A stretch of 64,000 nucleotides of DNA from Oligoflexia bacterium (GCA_015231955.1 JADGAN010000004.1:1-64000), one strand, 5' to 3'; numbered from the stretch's first letter, positions 49,730 through 58,521 are shown. The notes: a model not told the origin generated them from the sequence alone. A program made the numbers and translations.

Positions 49730-50489
49730 GGGCGTTTTCCTTGAGCACAATTTTTTCAATCTGTTTTTTAGTTTCAGGATTCATGCGAATAAAATAAAGT
49801 TCAATTTTTATTAAAAAACTCTCTGTATCTAATTGACTTGATAGATTTGATTTGTCGATAATCGCGGCATGCAAAGTAAAAGCACGAACATTTCCATTAC
49901 TAAAAATCGTTAAGCTTACGCGATCTCCGACTTGCGGTTCTTTGATTTGTAATTCACTTTTCATCTCCATCTCAAGACAGGCCTTCTCTTTATTAAGGGA
50001 GATAACGGCAGCTTTAATCGCATACTCTGAATTATGAATGATCGCTTCAGCTTTAAAAATAACCATCTGATGAAGAGTGATTGCTGGGGAGGAGGCATTC
50101 TCCTCCTCATTGCCTAACAGCTGTAGTGTTTTTGGACTAAGAGAGATATTATTTTCTCCAGCAGCATCTCGGTTACCCTCTTCATCCTTTTCATAAATTC
50201 CTTTACTCAAATGCTTCTCCGTAGGGCAAATAGGTTTACTCGCCATCTCTGCTTCAAACTCTTTGTAACTATAAACCCTATTCCATCCCTCTCTTTTGTC
50301 ATCAGTACAGCAAATATAATCATCAAATTTGAGTGTTCCCTCTTTTAACATCTTAACAATTGTTCCAGTTTCATAAGGACCTTTCGCTGCTACACCCTCG
50401 CGATCAGGAAGATACCACTCTTTGCCATCACTATTCTCCTGCCTTCTCTTACTGTTACTATTACTATTGCTCTTATTTTTATTGAACAT
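49719..50489 (-). CDS. GYF_2-domain protein with PilZ-like C-terminus
   Basis: The protein is 256 aa. After a Ser/Asn-rich start, residues 25-85 match a GYF_2 domain (WYLPDREG, then KGPYETGTIVKMLKEGTLKFDDYI and DDKREGWNRV). GYF domains occur in AgmX/GltJ, where they contact partner proteins. Residues about 140-245 form an all-beta module that may be a divergent PilZ fold (c-di-GMP binding) without the RxxxR motif, so binding is uncertain. No signal peptide, so it is cytoplasmic. GGAG precedes the ATG. It is co-transcribed with the giant TPR gene. Confidence 0.7.
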   Translation of the reverse strand: MFNKNKSNSNSNSKRRQENSDGKEWYLPDREGVAAKGPYETGTIVKMLKEGTLKFDDYICCTDDKREGWNRVYSYKEFEAEMASKPICPTEKHLSKGIYEKDEEGNRDAAGENNISLSPKTLQLLGNEEENASSPAITLHQMVIFKAEAIIHNSEYAIKAAVISLNKEKACLEMEMKSELQIKEPQVGDRVSLTIFSNGNVRAFTLHAAIIDKSNLSSQLDTESFLIKIELYFIRMNPETKKQIEKIVLKENAHVL

Positions 50490-50626
50490 GAAATCTCCAT
50501 ATCATTTCATAGTGAAACCATCAACATTATAGATGTACAACTTTTCATCGGTTTTTTTTTAGCTTTTTATTAATGAAAGTTATTATGGACTCCGAAAGGA
50601 AAATGCCAATCGATGGAGAGCAATGT
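50490..50626. promoter_or_regulatory. Divergent intergenic region of the motor-like locus
   Basis: This is the only spacer between the two arms. A TATAAT-like element reading on the minus strand (rc of ATTATAG, 50526-50532) overlaps a TATAGA reading on the plus strand, so both arms may be driven from one short segment. No confident -35 is seen for either. The ATG candidates at 50573, 50585 and 50603 lack a good ribosome site, whereas GGAG eight bases before 50627 fixes the likely start there. Confidence 0.3.
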
Positions 50627-52186
50627 ATGAGCAAAAAAGTATTGCTAATAGAATCTGACTTAGGTCTTGCTGCTATATTGGATATTGTTATTCGCAAAAA
50701 ATTTGATGCTGAAGTTATCTGTAAAACATCAGCAACTGCTGCTGCCGAATTTCTCCAACGGCATCACGATTTCTCTTGCATCATTGTAGATGATGATGCC
50801 CCTAAAGGTGCTACTAATAAAATGATAAAAGCAGTTCAGCAACTAGACAGAAGTATCCCCGTGATTGCCCTGGTTAATCCGATTGCCACAGGATTTGATG
50901 GTAAATTTGTCTACGCTAAGGTCACCAAACCCGATGTCACTACGACAATTGAGCAAATTTTAAAAAATTTCTTAGATGAACATAACAAAGATGAGAACAG
51001 CATTATTGGATCGATCCTGGCACCTTTTTTCTTTATTCGTCTAGAATCTATCTATTACTTTAATCGTTTAGACGTCGATTTCTATATCAAACTCTCTGAA
51101 GACAAAATTTTAAAACTTTTTGAGGCCGGAAGTTTTTTTGGAAAAGAGGATTATGACAAGTATAATGGCAAGGGTGTTGAGGGGCTTTATGCTCTAAAAG
51201 ATGAGCTTCCCACTTTAATCGATCGCTTATTTCAAAATTATAAAGCGCTCTTCGATCTTAATTTCTACACTTGTGCCGATAACTTAGTGAATTTAATTAA
51301 TGCCCAAGAGGTGTACTCCGACAGCGAAACTGGGCAGATTATCGACAAAGTGGCAAAGTCGCTGCTTAAAGCAGAAGAGAATAGTCTTGGTTACGATGAA
51401 GGAGTTAGTGTTTGCAAAGAGACACTCTCTACTATTTCGAAAACTATTGGGAAATTTGGGATTACCCCCTCCACCCAAAATCTCACCAAGGCCACCGTGC
51501 TATTATCTCTTGCCTTTATTAAAAAGTCACCAATGCTGGGTGGCCTTTTAGAAAAGATGCAAGCAATTAGTGCAGAGACAGAAGACAGTTATCTTGTCGA
51601 TCACTCTTTGTTTCTAGCAAATTTAACTTGTGTGATCGCTGGAGTGATGGGTTGGAACTCCAACCTTACTTACTACAAACTCACACTTGCCTCATTTATT
51701 CATGATATGCCTTTGAAAAATCCTAAACTTGCCAAATTTCGCTCGCTGCAAGAGTTGATGTCAAAATGTGATATTTTTTCAGAAGAAGAGTTACAAGGGT
51801 ATATCAATCATCCCTATGAGGCAGCAAAAATGATAGAGAGTTTTCGGATGATTCCACCAGATATTGCTTCCATTGTACTTGAACATCACGAAAGACCCGA
51901 TGGTATGGGTTTTCCAAGAAAAATAAATTACAATTCCATTACTCCGCTAGGAAAACTTTTCATCGTCTCTCACGATATTGTAAGTTATATCTTTAACAAA
52001 GAAAAAAATCAAAGCGCCCTCTCCTCCAAGAACAAGGAGGAAAGGCCCGATAAACTTAATAGCAATTTAATCACTTTCTTAAATCAACACCGCATGCTCT
52101 ACCAAATGGGAGATTTCAAACATATCTTCGATGCAATTTGGAATAATTTAGTCAACACCTCTAATCCTAAGAGCAGCATCTTATAA
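50627..52186 (+). CDS. REC plus HD-GYP-like regulator of the motor-like locus
   Basis: The protein is 519 aa. Receiver-like domain 1-120 with acidic D55-D57 (IIVDDDAPKG) as potential phospho-acceptor. Middle domain about 135-210 containing FYIKLSEDKILKLFEAG and KYNGKGVEGLYALKDEL, like the paralogue at 23327. HD domain with DH (325-326), HD (359-360), HP (395-396) and HHERPDGMGFPRK (420-432). HD-GYP signature residues are partly altered (HDMPLKNP instead of HDIGK; GFP instead of GYP). A c-di-GMP link to motor control is plausible, not shown. It heads the plus-strand arm. Confidence 0.75.
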   Translation: MSKKVLLIESDLGLAAILDIVIRKKFDAEVICKTSATAAAEFLQRHHDFSCIIVDDDAPKGATNKMIKAVQQLDRSIPVIALVNPIATGFDGKFVYAKVTKPDVTTTIEQILKNFLDEHNKDENSIIGSILAPFFFIRLESIYYFNRLDVDFYIKLSEDKILKLFEAGSFFGKEDYDKYNGKGVEGLYALKDELPTLIDRLFQNYKALFDLNFYTCADNLVNLINAQEVYSDSETGQIIDKVAKSLLKAEENSLGYDEGVSVCKETLSTISKTIGKFGITPSTQNLTKATVLLSLAFIKKSPMLGGLLEKMQAISAETEDSYLVDHSLFLANLTCVIAGVMGWNSNLTYYKLTLASFIHDMPLKNPKLAKFRSLQELMSKCDIFSEEELQGYINHPYEAAKMIESFRMIPPDIASIVLEHHERPDGMGFPRKINYNSITPLGKLFIVSHDIVSYIFNKEKNQSALSSKNKEERPDKLNSNLITFLNQHRMLYQMGDFKHIFDAIWNNLVNTSNPKSSIL

Positions 52187-52199
52187 CAAGGAGACCCCT

Positions 52200-53939
52200 A
52201 TGAGTAATTTTCGTCTTAAAAGCATTTTAGCAGCACTCCTACTGGCAACCACTTCTTTGGCCATGGCCACGGAAGCCCCAAATGAGGGGGATTCCTCAGA
52301 GGCCCCTCTCAATTTTAATTTATCAGGAAATGGTAGTGAAGGTTTCTATTACGACAGTGAAAGACAAAAATATTTCTCCAATGAGAAAAGCATTTTCTCC
52401 ATTAAACCTATAGGACAACAAAAATATCTTGACCGCATTGATGTCAGCATTGATGGTGGTGAATTTGTTCCCTATCATGGCATTTTAGTTTTTGATAAAG
52501 AGGGCCCTCACCAAATCCGTTTTCGTGCTGTTGATCCAGTCTTAAACTGGAGCCCTATTCAAACATTTAGGATTTTTGTAGATAAAACTCCCCCAAAAGG
52601 TCAAGTGGTTTGGAAAGGTCCTACTTTTAAATCTCCAGAGGGCATCTTTGTCAATGCTTTAACTGAGTTAACGGTACTTTCTCAAGACAATCTCTCTGGA
52701 GTTTCTAAAATTTTTTGGAGCGACAAGAGTAAAAGCTCGATTTTTCCTGGGCAGCAAACCTTTTCCAAAGAAGGTTCTTATGAGTACACCTTTTATGGTG
52801 TGGATTATGTTGGAAACCAAGAACAACCTTATACCGTGAAATTTTTTGTCGATACCACTGAACCCAATACCGATGTTGCCTTAAATGGCCTCTCTTATAA
52901 GGCCAAAGATACCAAGGGAGTTTTTGTTAACCTAGGCACCAACTTGGAACTAAAATCACATGATCAACACTCTGGTATCCAGCGAATCGAATATCAAGTT
53001 AATGATGGTCCTGTTGCTATTTATGGCGGCCCCATCATTCTTTCAGGAAAAGAGACCAACATTCGCTATCGCGCTATTGATAATGTCGGTAACACTGAAA
53101 AATGGAATAGTGTAAAACTGATTTTAGATATTAAACCGCCACGTATCGATGTAGAGAAGAGAGGCAATGCCGTGACTCTTGGTGGAAAAATCTATGCTAA
53201 AAATGGTTTTAAACTTAATGTAGGTGTGAATGATGATGATAGTGGCATCAAAGAATATTTGGTATCTTATGACGGAATTAAATATGCCACCACAGAAACT
53301 AAAGATTTTACCTTTGATAAAAGCGGTGAATTTCAATTTAGCTTCAAGGCGGTCGATAACGTTGGTAACCTTGAAGAAAGTAATCCCTATATCATTGTGA
53401 TCGATAACACTGCTCCTGAAGTAAAGTTAAATTCTACTGAAAAATTGGTAGAACGCGATGGTGTTTTCCTCTCCGCTATTCCTAATAAAATTTATTTTGA
53501 TATCAAGGATGATGGCGTTGGGCCAGATAAAATTGAAATCAGTTATGACGGAGAACGCTTCTCTACTCTAACTTCACCCATTGAACTTGCAGAGTGGAAG
53601 AATAATCATCAAACTATTCACTATCGTGGCGTGGATCGTCTTGGAAACGTTGGACCCATTAAAAAAACAGAAATTTTAGTACGCACTCAAGGACCGGCCG
53701 TGGATCTTTTTGTGGAATCGGACAAACTGCCAAACGTTCCTCTCTCCACCATTCGTGAAAAATTCAATGCTGGCAAAAAAAGCAAAGATGAGAGTAACCT
53801 AAGCAGTAGCAGTAGTACAAAATCAAGTGAAGAGTCTGCAACCACTTCCAGTGAAGAAAAACCAAAAAAATCTAAAAAGAAGAAAAATAAAAGTGAAGAC
53901 AAGCGCAGCGAGAGTAATAAAGAAAAAGGACAGGAATGA
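52200..53939 (+). CDS. OmpL47/Ig-like repeat exported protein
   Basis: The protein is 579 aa. Signal peptide MSNFRLKSILAALLLATTSL, cleaved near AMA|TEA. About five tandem beta domains of roughly 95 aa each share an I-D-N/D-x-T/K-P-P-x-x-x opening, for example FVDKTPPKGQV, FVDTTEPNTDV, ILDIKPPRIDV and VIDNTAPEVKL. Each has a Y-R-A-V/I-D-N-V-G-N core, as in OmpL47-type/Big domains. The last 60 residues are Ser/Lys/Glu-rich (SSSSSTKSSEES..KSKKKKNKSED). It is probably an envelope or surface component, possibly the adhesive or peptidoglycan-linked part. AAGGAGACCCCT precedes the ATG. Confidence 0.75.
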   Translation: MSNFRLKSILAALLLATTSLAMATEAPNEGDSSEAPLNFNLSGNGSEGFYYDSERQKYFSNEKSIFSIKPIGQQKYLDRIDVSIDGGEFVPYHGILVFDKEGPHQIRFRAVDPVLNWSPIQTFRIFVDKTPPKGQVVWKGPTFKSPEGIFVNALTELTVLSQDNLSGVSKIFWSDKSKSSIFPGQQTFSKEGSYEYTFYGVDYVGNQEQPYTVKFFVDTTEPNTDVALNGLSYKAKDTKGVFVNLGTNLELKSHDQHSGIQRIEYQVNDGPVAIYGGPIILSGKETNIRYRAIDNVGNTEKWNSVKLILDIKPPRIDVEKRGNAVTLGGKIYAKNGFKLNVGVNDDDSGIKEYLVSYDGIKYATTETKDFTFDKSGEFQFSFKAVDNVGNLEESNPYIIVIDNTAPEVKLNSTEKLVERDGVFLSAIPNKIYFDIKDDGVGPDKIEISYDGERFSTLTSPIELAEWKNNHQTIHYRGVDRLGNVGPIKKTEILVRTQGPAVDLFVESDKLPNVPLSTIREKFNAGKKSKDESNLSSSSSTKSSEESATTSSEEKPKKSKKKKNKSEDKRSESNKEKGQE

Positions 53940-54256
53940 AACTTTTTCATCTCTTTACGTTTACACTGCTACTCTTATTGCTCATGAATCTTGGCATTGC
54001 CAAAGAGAAAATCACTAAAAGCGATAAAAGCGATGATAATAGCAGAGTAAACGTAAAGACTGTTATCAAGTACAAAAAGCACACCGAAGTGGATTTAAGT
54101 GGCACTATTGTCAAAGGGAAAGCACGAAACCCAGAGGTGTTCTATATTTTCCAGCGTAAAAGATCGGGTAGTCGCGCCTTTGTAAATACACCAAATAATC
54201 TTTCACACCACAAAGTGAAAACAAGTGAACTGGTAAAAGGAGGCATTGGCGAGTGA
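53936..54256 (+). CDS. Small secreted protein of the motor-like locus
   Basis: The protein is 106 aa. The ATG overlaps the preceding stop (ATGA). A signal peptide (LFHLFTFTLLLLLLMNLGIA) is followed by a short basic domain with VDLSGTIVKGKARNPEVFY and IFQRKR. I recall small exported proteins with a similar (D-L/F-x-G ... K-P-E/x ... R-K-R) pattern beside TolQ/TolR-like genes in delta-proteobacteria, but this is not checked. Its GTGA overlap with the next gene indicates coupled translation. Confidence 0.6.
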   Translation: MKLFHLFTFTLLLLLLMNLGIAKEKITKSDKSDDNSRVNVKTVIKYKKHTEVDLSGTIVKGKARNPEVFYIFQRKRSGSRAFVNTPNNLSHHKVKTSELVKGGIGE

Positions 54257-56130
54257 AGGATAATGCCATTTATCTCAAACACCCACACACCAGTGAAGAG
54301 CAATTACTCGATTTTTTTGATAATGAGGCCTTTATTGGATCGGCGCCAGCAGCGAGCATAAAACTCTCCGATGTGCAGTGTAGTGACATCCACGCCTACA
54401 TTGCAAAAACTACGACTAGCGACAGTTACTATCTTTTAGATCTTGGCAGTAAAAGTGGAACTAGCATCGAAGGGAAAAAATTAAAAGAGGGCACTCTTAA
54501 AATTGGCGAAGAGTTCGTGATTGGCAACTCTCACCTCCTGATCAAAAAAATTTCAGGAGAATCGTCTCAAAAGAAAAAAATGCTCGAATCGTTTTTGGAT
54601 CAGACCGCCTCGAACATCTCCATTGCCTCCTTTCCCCTCTCCCCAACTGCGACTACGGCCGCAGCTGCAGCTACACCGGCACTCTCAAAAGAGAGCAACA
54701 AAAAAAATGCCCTTAAAGCGCCAACACTAAAGCGACAGTTGCTACAAATCTCTCTCTATTGGGGAGAAAAACAGTTAGAACTTCGCACCTTTGCTCCTGG
54801 CAACACTATTACCATCGGCTCTAAAGCAAACGTCATCTTTAGCGTCACTTATCCCGGAAAGCACATCTATAAACTTGCCACTTACAAACAAGAGGGACTA
54901 ACCCTGCACATTCCTCCCAAGGCAAAAGGCATCCTCTGGAAAGAGGGAAAGGTAATGCTGATCGATGAACTAAGAAACCCGGCGCAAGAATCTACTTCCG
55001 TCGTCTTGCATCTAGGTGATCATGCTGATTTAAAAATTGGAGAGCTAGTACTCTCTTTTCAATTCATCACCCCCTCCCCTAAGTTGCCACGTTTTATTTT
55101 GCCTTCTATTGAAAAACGCTTGTTACAAATTTTAGGAGTAATGGTACTTCTCTATCTTCTGCTTCTACTCTTACTGCTCTTCTCTCCTAAAGAGGAAAAA
55201 ACAGCAGAGTCCACTCCCATTATCAAGAAGACAAAAATTGCCAAGCGCTTACAAAAATTTCTCTTTAAACCTGGAGTAGAATGGGGCAAAAGTGTGCAAA
55301 AAAGTGCTGTAGGAGAAATTTTAAGTAGCGAAGGTGGCCGTGCCAAGGGTGAAGAGGGAGCAGTCAAGGCCGCAAAAGATACACCGGCCCCCAGTAAAGA
55401 AAAAAACAAAGTAGAAAAAATCAATCTTGCACACAAAACAAAAGCAGAGCAAAGCAAAGAAAAAGACAGCGCCAAATTTCAAGAGCTAAATGCAGAGGCA
55501 CAAAAGCAACAAGAGGTGGATAAACTTTTTGCAAAAGATTTTGCCGTCGACACCAACTCCGCACTCTACAAAGAGCAGGGAGCAACGGGAAAAGGTGGTC
55601 GCGACCGCTCGGTCGAAGAGGGCAGCAATCTTGCTGCCATTAGCGGTGGTGTCTGGGCGCGCGGAAGTAGTGGCCTTGGAGCGGGAGGAGGCGGTGTAAG
55701 TGTCGGCGTAGGTACACTCAAGGGGCTGGCCACCGGTGGTGGCATGGGTGCAGACGATATGGGAACTGTTCCGACCAAAGGGCACTCCAATGTTACCATT
55801 GCCACAGAGGAAGAGGTCTTACTACTTGACGGTCTTGATCCCGATGTCATCGCCGCCATTATCAAACGCTATCTTCCCCAAATCCAACACTGTTATGAAT
55901 CACAATTGGTTCATCATCCTAACATTCAAGGAAAAGTTGTCGTGAAATTTAGCATCATTCATGATGGCAGTGTGGGCAAAGCAGCGATTGCTGAAAGCAC
56001 CCTAAAAGATCCACCGACTGAAAAGTGTATTATCGAAAAAATATTAAAGTGGAATTTCCCTAAACCCAAAGGCGGTGGAACAGTTGAAGTGAAATATCCA
56101 TTTTTACTGATGTCCACAAAGAGTAATTAA
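54253..56130 (+). CDS. FHA-TM-TonB/AgmX C-terminal protein, GltG-like
   Basis: The protein is 625 aa, starting at GTG 54253 with AAGGAGG upstream. Residues about 5-95 form an FHA domain (AFIGSAPAASIKLSD, DIHAYIAK, YLLDLGSKSGTSIEG). A second FHA-like beta region spans 170-275. One membrane helix lies at about 289-312. A Lys/Glu-rich, Gly-rich periplasmic stretch follows, then an AgmX/PglI-type C-terminal domain (525-620) with the paired Cys (C547 in IQHCYE and C592 in TEKCIIE), KVVVKFSI and WNFPKPKGGG. This domain order matches GltG of Myxococcus. It would transmit the force of the ExbB/D-like motor to outer-envelope parts. Confidence 0.85.
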   Translation: MKDNAIYLKHPHTSEEQLLDFFDNEAFIGSAPAASIKLSDVQCSDIHAYIAKTTTSDSYYLLDLGSKSGTSIEGKKLKEGTLKIGEEFVIGNSHLLIKKISGESSQKKKMLESFLDQTASNISIASFPLSPTATTAAAAATPALSKESNKKNALKAPTLKRQLLQISLYWGEKQLELRTFAPGNTITIGSKANVIFSVTYPGKHIYKLATYKQEGLTLHIPPKAKGILWKEGKVMLIDELRNPAQESTSVVLHLGDHADLKIGELVLSFQFITPSPKLPRFILPSIEKRLLQILGVMVLLYLLLLLLLLFSPKEEKTAESTPIIKKTKIAKRLQKFLFKPGVEWGKSVQKSAVGEILSSEGGRAKGEEGAVKAAKDTPAPSKEKNKVEKINLAHKTKAEQSKEKDSAKFQELNAEAQKQQEVDKLFAKDFAVDTNSALYKEQGATGKGGRDRSVEEGSNLAAISGGVWARGSSGLGAGGGGVSVGVGTLKGLATGGGMGADDMGTVPTKGHSNVTIATEEEVLLLDGLDPDVIAAIIKRYLPQIQHCYESQLVHHPNIQGKVVVKFSIIHDGSVGKAAIAESTLKDPPTEKCIIEKILKWNFPKPKGGGTVEVKYPFLLMSTKSN

Positions 56131-56164
56131 TAAAAGCTAAAAACTAAAATCGGAGGAAACGCAT

Positions 56165-56821
56165 ATGCAAGAGTTCATTAAATTTTTCAATGATGGTGGC
56201 TTTTTTATGTACCCTATTCTCATCCTTGCCATCATTGGCTCCATCATTATTGTAGAAAGAATCTATATGATTATCTTTGTCTACTATGCTAGTGGTGCTG
56301 TCTTAATGCAAAAAATTCAACGACTCATTCTCGACAACAATCTCGATGAAGCAGTCAAAGTTTGTAACTCCAAAAAGCATGCGGCCATTTATCAAATCTT
56401 CAAAGCGGCGCTAGTTACTGCTGATCGTCCCTATGAAGAGATCCAAGATCATGTGCAAGTGGCAAATCTCGCTCTCATTCCCAAACTCCAAGATCGCATG
56501 CCCTACCTCTCTACCATCGCCAATGTCGCTACCCTACTCGGTCTCCTTGGAACCATCGCTGGGCTGATTCAAACCTTTCAATCCATCGGTGCAGTAGAGG
56601 AGTCGCAAAAGCAGCTCATGCTCGCCGCGGGGATTTCTACGGCGATGAATACTACCGCCTTTGGATTAATCGTGGCGGTTCCCTGCTCCCTCGTTTACGG
56701 ATTTCTTTATAACAAAATTAACACCGTTATCGATGAAGTAGAACACTATTCAGGACGCTTGCTACTACTTCTACGCACTGGTGGACAATACTTCGATTAT
56801 GCTAAGAAAAAAGAGGAATAA
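56165..56821 (+). CDS. TolQ/ExbB/MotA-family channel protein, AglR-like
   Basis: The protein is 218 aa with three membrane helices (GGFFMYPILILAIIGSIIIVE near the N-terminus, then ATLLGLLGTIAGLIQTF, and the AFGLIVAVPCSLVYGF segment). The conserved TLLGLLGTIAG and VAVP motifs are those of proton-channel subunits. It forms a stator-type motor with the two ExbD-like proteins that follow. GGAGGAAACGCAT precedes the ATG. Confidence 0.9.
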   Translation: MQEFIKFFNDGGFFMYPILILAIIGSIIIVERIYMIIFVYYASGAVLMQKIQRLILDNNLDEAVKVCNSKKHAAIYQIFKAALVTADRPYEEIQDHVQVANLALIPKLQDRMPYLSTIANVATLLGLLGTIAGLIQTFQSIGAVEESQKQLMLAAGISTAMNTTAFGLIVAVPCSLVYGFLYNKINTVIDEVEHYSGRLLLLLRTGGQYFDYAKKKEE

Positions 56822-56827
56822 GCTTAG

Positions 56828-57388
56828 ATGAAGCGATTTAAACGAAAAGCACTCTTTCCCTTAACTGAAGTGAATGTGGTTTCGCTCATGGATATCATGA
56901 CCACCCTACTCTTCTTTCTAATCCTCATGGCCAGTTGGACTCACTTCTCCTCCATGAAAAGCAAGGCCGCCGCCAGTGCTACCAGCAATAATGAAAAACA
57001 TAAATTTTCTCTGGCGGTAGTGCTTGTGGATCGAAAAAATATTGAAGTCCATTTAGGAAAAATCGATAAATTAGAGGTTACAAATACAGAAGCTTTGGCC
57101 AACTACTTGGCCCAAAATTTTTCTGGAAATGCTAAGGCGGGATACAAGCAAAAAATCACGTCAGCGAGTACCTCCCAAAGTGAGGAGGAACAATGGAAAG
57201 AGATGTTAAAAAAACTTCATGCCAGCATCAAGGCGATCAAGTCCTCCTTCCCTACGGAGGATGGTGCAAGTTTAGTCATTGCCAATAACATCATCTATCA
57301 AGATATCATCTCCGCCATGGAAGTTATCTCTAGTGAAAAAACATTAGCACTCTTTCCCGATATCACCCTACAGGAGAGTTTGAAATGA
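56828..57388 (+). CDS. ExbD/TolR-family protein 1
   Basis: The protein is 186 aa. The N-terminal membrane helix carries the essential Asp, D22, in VNVVSLMDIMTTLLFFLIL. The periplasmic part (about 45-186) is the TolR-like domain (LAVVLVDRKNIEVHLG, SLVIANNIIYQDIISAME). It would pair with the ExbB-like protein as an AglQ/AglS-type partner. Six bases follow the exbB-like stop. Confidence 0.85.
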   Translation: MKRFKRKALFPLTEVNVVSLMDIMTTLLFFLILMASWTHFSSMKSKAAASATSNNEKHKFSLAVVLVDRKNIEVHLGKIDKLEVTNTEALANYLAQNFSGNAKAGYKQKITSASTSQSEEEQWKEMLKKLHASIKAIKSSFPTEDGASLVIANNIIYQDIISAMEVISSEKTLALFPDITLQESLK

Positions 57389-57912
57389 TCTCCTTAAGAA
57401 GAAAAAGTTCGGTTAAACTTGAACCACTTCCTCTCAATATCACCTCCCTCATGGATGTATTGACAGTGCTGCTCTTTTTTTTGATTCGTTTCTTTACCGT
57501 CAATCCCATGACCCTTTCCATCCCCAAAGATATTGCGCTCCCCAAGGCCAGTGTCAATCAGCAAATCATCGAGGCACTAGTGATCAGTCTTAGTAAGAAC
57601 GAACTACGTATTCAAGGCCATTTAGTGGTTACCCTTGAAGGCGGTAGCTTTAAAAAGAGCGATCTTGCCCCAAATGGAGTAATCATTCCCAAAGTGCAAA
57701 CTTATCTCGCTAGTGAGATAGACAAGCGAAAAAACATCCTAGAAGATAATGAGCACCCAACCAACCCAGCAATCAAAGAACTTCCTCCCGGGAAAGTGAT
57801 CATTCAAGTGGATAAAGATTTAACCTTCGACACCATCAAACGACTACTTCACACCGCCACCAAGGCCGGCCACGGCGACTTTCAATTCTTAGTCACCACC
57901 ATCCAACAGTAA
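57385..57912 (+). CDS. ExbD/TolR-family protein 2
   Basis: The protein is 175 aa. It overlaps the first exbD by four bases (ATGA). The membrane helix carries D24 in NITSLMDVLTVLLFFLI; the periplasmic domain ends KVIIQVDKDLTFDTIKRLLHTATKAG..., with a TolR-like strand-helix and GDFQFLVTTIQQ. Two TolR-like proteins per TolQ-like protein is the Agl motor arrangement (AglR, AglQ, AglS). Part of its 3' end is repeated at 58522. Confidence 0.85.
   Translation: MISLRRKSSVKLEPLPLNITSLMDVLTVLLFFLIRFFTVNPMTLSIPKDIALPKASVNQQIIEALVISLSKNELRIQGHLVVTLEGGSFKKSDLAPNGVIIPKVQTYLASEIDKRKNILEDNEHPTNPAIKELPPGKVIIQVDKDLTFDTIKRLLHTATKAGHGDFQFLVTTIQQ
57861..57912 (+). repeat. exbD-2 3' end, intact copy of direct repeat
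   Basis: The last codons and stop of the second exbD gene. They share a 37-base stretch with three mismatches with 58533-58569, and weaker similarity with gaps further upstream. Confidence 0.85.
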
Positions 57913-57989
57913 GGGGCCGGACGCCTGACCAATCCACAAAGAAAACTGACCTTAACTTTTCAGGAACAGATGATCATGCAGCGTGGGGG

Positions 57990-58472
57990 TTAATTTAAAG
58001 TACAATCAACAGTAGCAAGATAACTATTATCATTAGCAAATTCAACTGTCCCTATGTAATCTCCATCACTCTCTCTACTGAGCTTTATCTTGACCGCAAG
58101 GACATCCCAGTCATTAGGCAACCAAGCAGTAAAACGATTTTCTGTGTTGTCTAAAATCTTCATATAGGCCTTCGTTCGTGCTTCCGTTTCATTACGAATC
58201 TCGTCAGGAGTATCAGCAATACCCATAAAGCGCTCATTTACAGATATCCCATCGACATCAATATTTAGTGGAAGATATTTTCCATTGAGCTCAATGTTTT
58301 TCATGGAGATAAACATAGGGTCAGCGGGCCACATCAAAGTGTGGGTTTGCTCCACAACTTTGCAAGTAAGTTTTTGCTTGGAAAAATCAAGAGGAGCAAA
58401 AGTCCAATAAGCATGAACCGCGATTGGTAGAGATAAGAGTAAAATAGCGACAGCAACTAAAGTAGTTTTCAT
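57990..58472 (-). CDS. Secreted 160-aa protein, unknown
   Basis: Signal peptide MKTTLVAVAILLLSLPIAVH, cleaved after HA (AYWTF). The mature part is beta-rich, with Cys-containing ends (LTCKVVE, TVDCTLN) that could form a disulfide. AAGGAG precedes the ATG. It is located between the true exbD-2 3' end and its degenerate copy, so it may have been brought in by the rearrangement that duplicated or deleted that region. No family is recognised. Confidence 0.65.
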   Translation of the reverse strand: MKTTLVAVAILLLSLPIAVHAYWTFAPLDFSKQKLTCKVVEQTHTLMWPADPMFISMKNIELNGKYLPLNIDVDGISVNERFMGIADTPDEIRNETEARTKAYMKILDNTENRFTAWLPNDWDVLAVKIKLSRESDGDYIGTVEFANDNSYLATVDCTLN

Positions 58473-58521
58473 AGATAAACTCCTTTGTCTATTAAGTTGA
58501 TATTAACGTTCGCGCCACGCA

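Noticed and set aside
55152-55865. Several minus-strand frames opposite the GltG-like gene
   Set aside because: They are antisense shadows of the Lys/Gly-rich linker and have compositionally biased translations.
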